From: an uncultured Ruminococcus sp.
GTDB taxonomy: Bacteria > Bacillota > Clostridia > Oscillospirales > Ruminococcaceae
Direction: 5' to 3'
Assembly: GCA_900551505.1 (NCBI GenBank)
Contig: URWK01000066.1
Span: 1-7,183, forward strand
DNA length: 7,183 nucleotides
In this document: positions 5,102-7,183 of the stretch, in pieces
Position numbering within the stretch: position 1 is the first letter of the stretch
Layout: each line of letters begins with the position of its first letter
Position numbers and translations under genes: made by a program
The notes under the pieces: generated by a model
The model's database searches: none
What the model saw: the letters and a program-made list of their open reading frames with translations, nothing else
Told to the model about the DNA's origin: nothing

Positions 5102-6070
5102 ATGAAACAACAGAATGAACAACAGAGTGCAAGAATGCTTGAAATATTTTTTCGTGCATTGCGTGGGGAAAAAATTTCAGTTAAGGGACTTTCTATGGAA
5201 TACGGAGTATCTACAAAGAGCATCAGCCGTGACATAGCCAAAATAAAAAATTTTCTCTCTAATCATCGTGACTTGTTACAGAATACGGAATTGACATATT
5301 CACATAAGGAACATTCGTATATAGTAACCAGTGATGAATTTCTGAAAAGTAAAGAACTCTTTGCCCTCGTAAAAATAATTTTAGGAAGCCGTTCACTGAG
5401 CAAGGAAGAAATACTGACCCTTTTTTCAAAGTTAAAGAAATTTACAACTGTTCAGGACAGAAAGATACTTGATAACCTTATACGCAAAGAAATTTACCAT
5501 TACCATGAGGTAAAATCGGATTGCAAATCCGTAATTGATAATCTTTGGAGGATTATACAGGCAATCGAGTCAAAAAACACTATCACTATAACATATTATA
5601 AAATGAACCGCACAGAAGTAAAACACAAAATCAAGCCTGTATCGGTTATGTTCAGTGAATATTATTTTTATCTCATTGCATATGATGCGAAATATAAACC
5701 CATATATTTCCGCATAGACAGAATTTCGGCAATTACCGAACACCGTGAAAAATTTCAGCTTGACAGAAAATATAACTTCGATGAAGGCGACTTGCGTGAA
5801 AAGAATCAGTTCATGTTTCCGGGTGAAAATATAAAAATACGTTTTGAATTTTCGGGGTTGTCAGTACAAGCGATTCTTGACCGCCTGCCTACCGCAAAAG
5901 TTATTGAAAGAAACGGAAACACAAGTATCATTGAAGCGGAAGTTAATCATGGCCGTGGCATTATAATGTATCTTATGTCACAAGGCTCTTGGGTAAAAGT
6001 CCTTTCACCACAAAGCCTTATTGATGAGCTAAAAGAAGAAATTACAAAAATGCAGACCTTTTACAAATAG
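5102..6070 (+). CDS. WYL-domain transcriptional regulator
   Basis: A 322-residue DNA-binding protein. An N-terminal helix-turn-helix lies at about residues 10-50, with a likely recognition helix at VSTKSISRDIAKIKNF (36-51), as in DeoR-like WYL regulators. A helical linker runs from about 80 to 135. The WYL domain (about 143-212) has ITITYYKMN (161-169), the YYFYLIAYD core (187-195) and YFRIDRI (202-208), the conserved basic ligand-binding strand. A WCX-type C-terminal domain (about 240-320) follows. WYL proteins often sense nucleic acids or nucleotides and often stand beside accessory or defence genes; neither is shown here. The gene ends in its own terminator, and a matching promoter element precedes the next gene, so regulation of itself and of the small-gene operon downstream is likely. 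Full length; no broken motif seen. Confidence 0.9.
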   Translation: MKQQNEQQSARMLEIFFRALRGEKISVKGLSMEYGVSTKSISRDIAKIKNFLSNHRDLLQNTELTYSHKEHSYIVTSDEFLKSKELFALVKIILGSRSLSKEEILTLFSKLKKFTTVQDRKILDNLIRKEIYHYHEVKSDCKSVIDNLWRIIQAIESKNTITITYYKMNRTEVKHKIKPVSVMFSEYYFYLIAYDAKYKPIYFRIDRISAITEHREKFQLDRKYNFDEGDLREKNQFMFPGENIKIRFEFSGLSVQAILDRLPTAKVIERNGNTSIIEAEVNHGRGIIMYLMSQGSWVKVLSPQSLIDELKEEITKMQTFYK

Positions 6071-6076
6071 TTAATC

Positions 6077-6116
6077 AAAAATCCGCTGTAAACTTATATT
6101 TGCAACGGATTTTTTT
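6077..6116 (+). terminator. Rho-independent terminator after the WYL gene
   Basis: AAAAATCCG (6077-6085) pairs with CGGATTTTT (6106-6114); after a C/A mismatch, TGTAAA pairs with TTTGCA (one G-T pair) around the loop CTTATA. Seven T follow the G-C part (6110-6116). It separates the WYL transcript from the operon downstream. Confidence 0.88.
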
Positions 6117-6140
6117 ATTTATATTTGTAAATTATCTGTG

Positions 6141-6176
6141 ACCTGACAGGACGTAGTCTGGTACTATGATTATAAT
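6141..6176 (+). promoter_or_regulatory. Promoter and operator of the membrane-protein operon
   Basis: TATAAT lies at 6171-6176, but no recognisable -35 box is 16-18 bp upstream (the bases there are AGGACG). In its place is an imperfect inverted repeat, ACCTGAC (6141-6147) and GTCTGGT (6156-6162), 6 of 7 matching, which contains GAC-N8-GTC. The bases after the -10 box, GAAATCAGAAA, nearly equal those after the upstream WYL promoter. An activator-dependent promoter is inferred. Confidence 0.55.
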
Positions 6177-6230
6177 GAAATCAGAAAGTAAAAAAACAAC
6201 AGCACACAAAAATTTGAGGAGGTAATTTTT

Positions 6231-6773
6231 ATGACACAACAAACTTCAAAGCAATCATTTGTCCAGTATCTCAAGGCAAATCCGACAACAAACGGTGTAA
6301 CTCCGTATTCTATGCCGATGGTTATAGGAATTGTAGCGGGACTTGCATTGGTTGACACTGTCGGTTGCGTGGTTCTCATTATTGCGGGATACGTCTTTGT
6401 GAAGAAAGGTCATCAGGGAATTGGAATACTTCTTGCACTTACAAACTGCGTTATTCCTGATGCTCTTCCGCTTGTTGACGAGGCAATAGGAATTGTTATG
6501 GTTGTTGTTCCTGCTTACAGGGGATACAAGAAAATGCTGGCAGGGCAAGCTAATATTGCAGATGTTGCACTTGATGTGATAAACAATTCTCAGATGTATC
6601 AGAACAACGCCGGAAACTACATGAACATGAACGGAACAGAAATTGTGAAAACAGTTGCCGAAGAATATGCAACAGATTCTGAACAGACTTCAGGAAACAG
6701 TGAAATGCCGGTTCGCCCGAATAATATTAGCAGAGCTAATTCTATGAGAAATAATCAGCGTAGAAAATTTTAA
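6231..6773 (+). CDS. Uncharacterised small membrane protein with hydrophilic tail
   Basis: I do not recognise this 180-residue protein. After about 28 polar residues without a signal-peptide pattern comes a hydrophobic block at 29-57 (glycine- and valine-rich, interrupted by D42). A short KKGHQG loop follows, then hydrophobic stretches at about 63-79 and 85-96. Two to four membrane passes are possible. The basic RGYKK (97-101) after the last one suggests a cytoplasmic C-terminal part. Residues 118-180 are rich in N, Q, S and M, probably disordered, and end in the basic QRRKF. The start is secure: GAGGAGG at 6216-6222, 8 nt from the ATG. It is the first gene of an operon behind the WYL regulator, and the 66-residue gene follows after 26 bp. 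A role at the membrane in stress, defence or peptide secretion is conceivable but unsupported. Confidence 0.75.
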   Translation: MTQQTSKQSFVQYLKANPTTNGVTPYSMPMVIGIVAGLALVDTVGCVVLIIAGYVFVKKGHQGIGILLALTNCVIPDALPLVDEAIGIVMVVVPAYRGYKKMLAGQANIADVALDVINNSQMYQNNAGNYMNMNGTEIVKTVAEEYATDSEQTSGNSEMPVRPNNISRANSMRNNQRRKF

Positions 6774-6799
6774 AAAGGATATTAATAGGGAGTGATACT

Positions 6800-7000
6800 A
6801 TGGCAAAAATTATGCTCAGAAAAACGGACAAAAAATGTGCCTTATGCAGACACTGGAACGGCACTATAGGTAGTACAACTATTAAACCAATGCTTGAAGG
6901 AAACTTTCAGGCGGAAATGACAGAGAAACAGATATGTTATAAGAGAACAGGACAGACAACAGCTATTTTCTCCTGTTCAAAATTTGAACCAAGATATTAA
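6800..7000 (+). CDS. Four-cysteine mini-protein, possible zinc ribbon
   Basis: A 66-residue basic protein with cysteines only at 13, 16, 46 and 59, in the order CxxC-x29-C-x12-C. The first pair, CALC, is followed by RHWNG, and the last cysteine sits in FSCSKFEPRY at the C-terminus. Such spacing fits a small treble-clef or zinc-ribbon fold holding one Zn ion, though this is inference. It has no signal peptide or membrane span. AGGGAG (6787-6792) stands 7 nt before ATG 6800, and the gene lies 26 bp behind the membrane-protein gene, without promoter or terminator between them. I do not know a named family for it; it could act as an adaptor or a nucleic-acid-binding partner in the operon. Confidence 0.7.
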   Translation: MAKIMLRKTDKKCALCRHWNGTIGSTTIKPMLEGNFQAEMTEKQICYKRTGQTTAIFSCSKFEPRY

Positions 7001-7020
7001 ACTTTTAAAATCAACAATAC

Positions 7021-7146
7021 ATATGGAACAAAATTATTGCAATTATTGTTGCACTTATACCAATTGTTGTGATAGTTTGTACATATTGTTGGATTACAGT
7101 AGATACACAAAGAGAGGTTGAAGATATGTGGGATACCTATTATTAA
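7021..7146 (+). CDS. Possible single-pass membrane peptide lacking a normal start codon
   Basis: This open frame encodes about 41 residues with a clear hydrophobic span (IIAIIVALIPIVVIVCTYC) preceded by WNK and followed by an acidic, hydrophilic tail (TQREVEDMWDTYY). The pattern is typical of a small one-pass membrane protein. However, no ATG, GTG or TTG lies before the span in this frame: after the stop at 7006-7008 come AAT, CAA, CAA, TAC, then ATA (7021) and TGG. No good ribosome binding site is near. ATA could be a mutated ATG, or a one-base error may hide the start, since an out-of-frame ATG lies at 7023. The reading frame is believable; whether it is expressed is not clear. It may be a pseudogene. 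Confidence 0.4.
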   Translation: MWNKIIAIIVALIPIVVIVCTYCWITVDTQREVEDMWDTYY

Positions 7147-7162
7147 TAAAAGAGGTCTTAAT

Positions 7163-7183
7163 ATGGGATTTATTGATAAATTA
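7163..7183 (+). CDS. Start of a further gene, cut by the window edge
   Basis: ATG 7163 is preceded at 7 nt by the strong site AAAAGAGGT (7148-7155), and codes MGFIDKL up to the last base. It begins 16 bp after the previous frame's stop, so it probably belongs to the same operon. Seven residues do not identify a family. Confidence 0.6.

Noticed and set aside
6727..6739. A fourth TTAGC...GCTAA pair, like the operators at the start of the window
   Set aside because: The spacer is 3 bp instead of 4, it lies inside the coding region of the membrane protein, and there is no promoter beside it. Probably chance.
7023..7121. 32-residue Cys-rich peptide from ATG 7023
   Set aside because: No ribosome binding site, and the cysteines arise from the TGT/TGC-rich DNA encoding the hydrophobic span in the other frame. 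Kept only as an alternative explanation for the missing start.

Overview
The window looks like a contig end from a low-GC Gram-positive anaerobe, most likely a clostridial gut bacterium near Ruminococcus (Oscillospiraceae). This is inferred from gene content (DUF3793, an anaerobe-type short flavodoxin, a GGGtGRT protein with its scaffold partner, a WYL regulator), from near-consensus sigma-A promoters, from strong GGAGG-type ribosome binding sites, and from U-tailed hairpin terminators. All credible genes lie on the + strand. The first ~117 bases are homopolymer and AT-only sequence that is probably an assembly or read artefact.

Region 1 (118-1430) is a probable metal-responsive module. It holds a DUF3793 protein (275-820) and a short-chain flavodoxin (930-1352). 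Each has its own promoter of identical build: a TTAGC-N4-GCTAA palindrome, 6 bp, TTGACG, 17 bp, TATAAT. A third copy of the palindrome lies just downstream of the first promoter. A perfect 16-bp hairpin terminator ends the module. Flavodoxin replaces ferredoxin when iron is scarce in many bacteria, so iron control through a DtxR-like repressor is the natural reading, but the regulator is not in the window.

Region 2 (1440-4870) starts with a ROK-family regulator (1555-2907). Its promoter contains a 31-bp interrupted palindrome over the -10 box, which suggests autoregulation. The regulator lacks the kinase and zinc motifs of canonical ROK proteins and has an acidic C-terminal tail. It is followed by a separately promoted two-gene operon: a NifU/IscU-like Fe-S scaffold protein (3087-3782) and a GGGtGRT-family protein (3803-4804), closed by a strong terminator. 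The codon use of this pair suggests high expression.

Region 3 (4871-7183) looks accessory. A WYL-domain regulator (5102-6070) with its own terminator precedes a run of small unrecognised genes: a membrane protein (6231-6773), a four-cysteine mini-protein (6800-7000), a possible single-pass membrane peptide (about 7021-7146) without a normal start, and the first seven codons of another gene (7163 to the edge). The regions upstream of the WYL gene and of the membrane-protein gene share a GAC-N8-GTC element 12-13 bp before a TATAATGAAAT box. This suggests that the WYL protein controls both itself and the downstream operon, and it is the best candidate here for an undescribed system.
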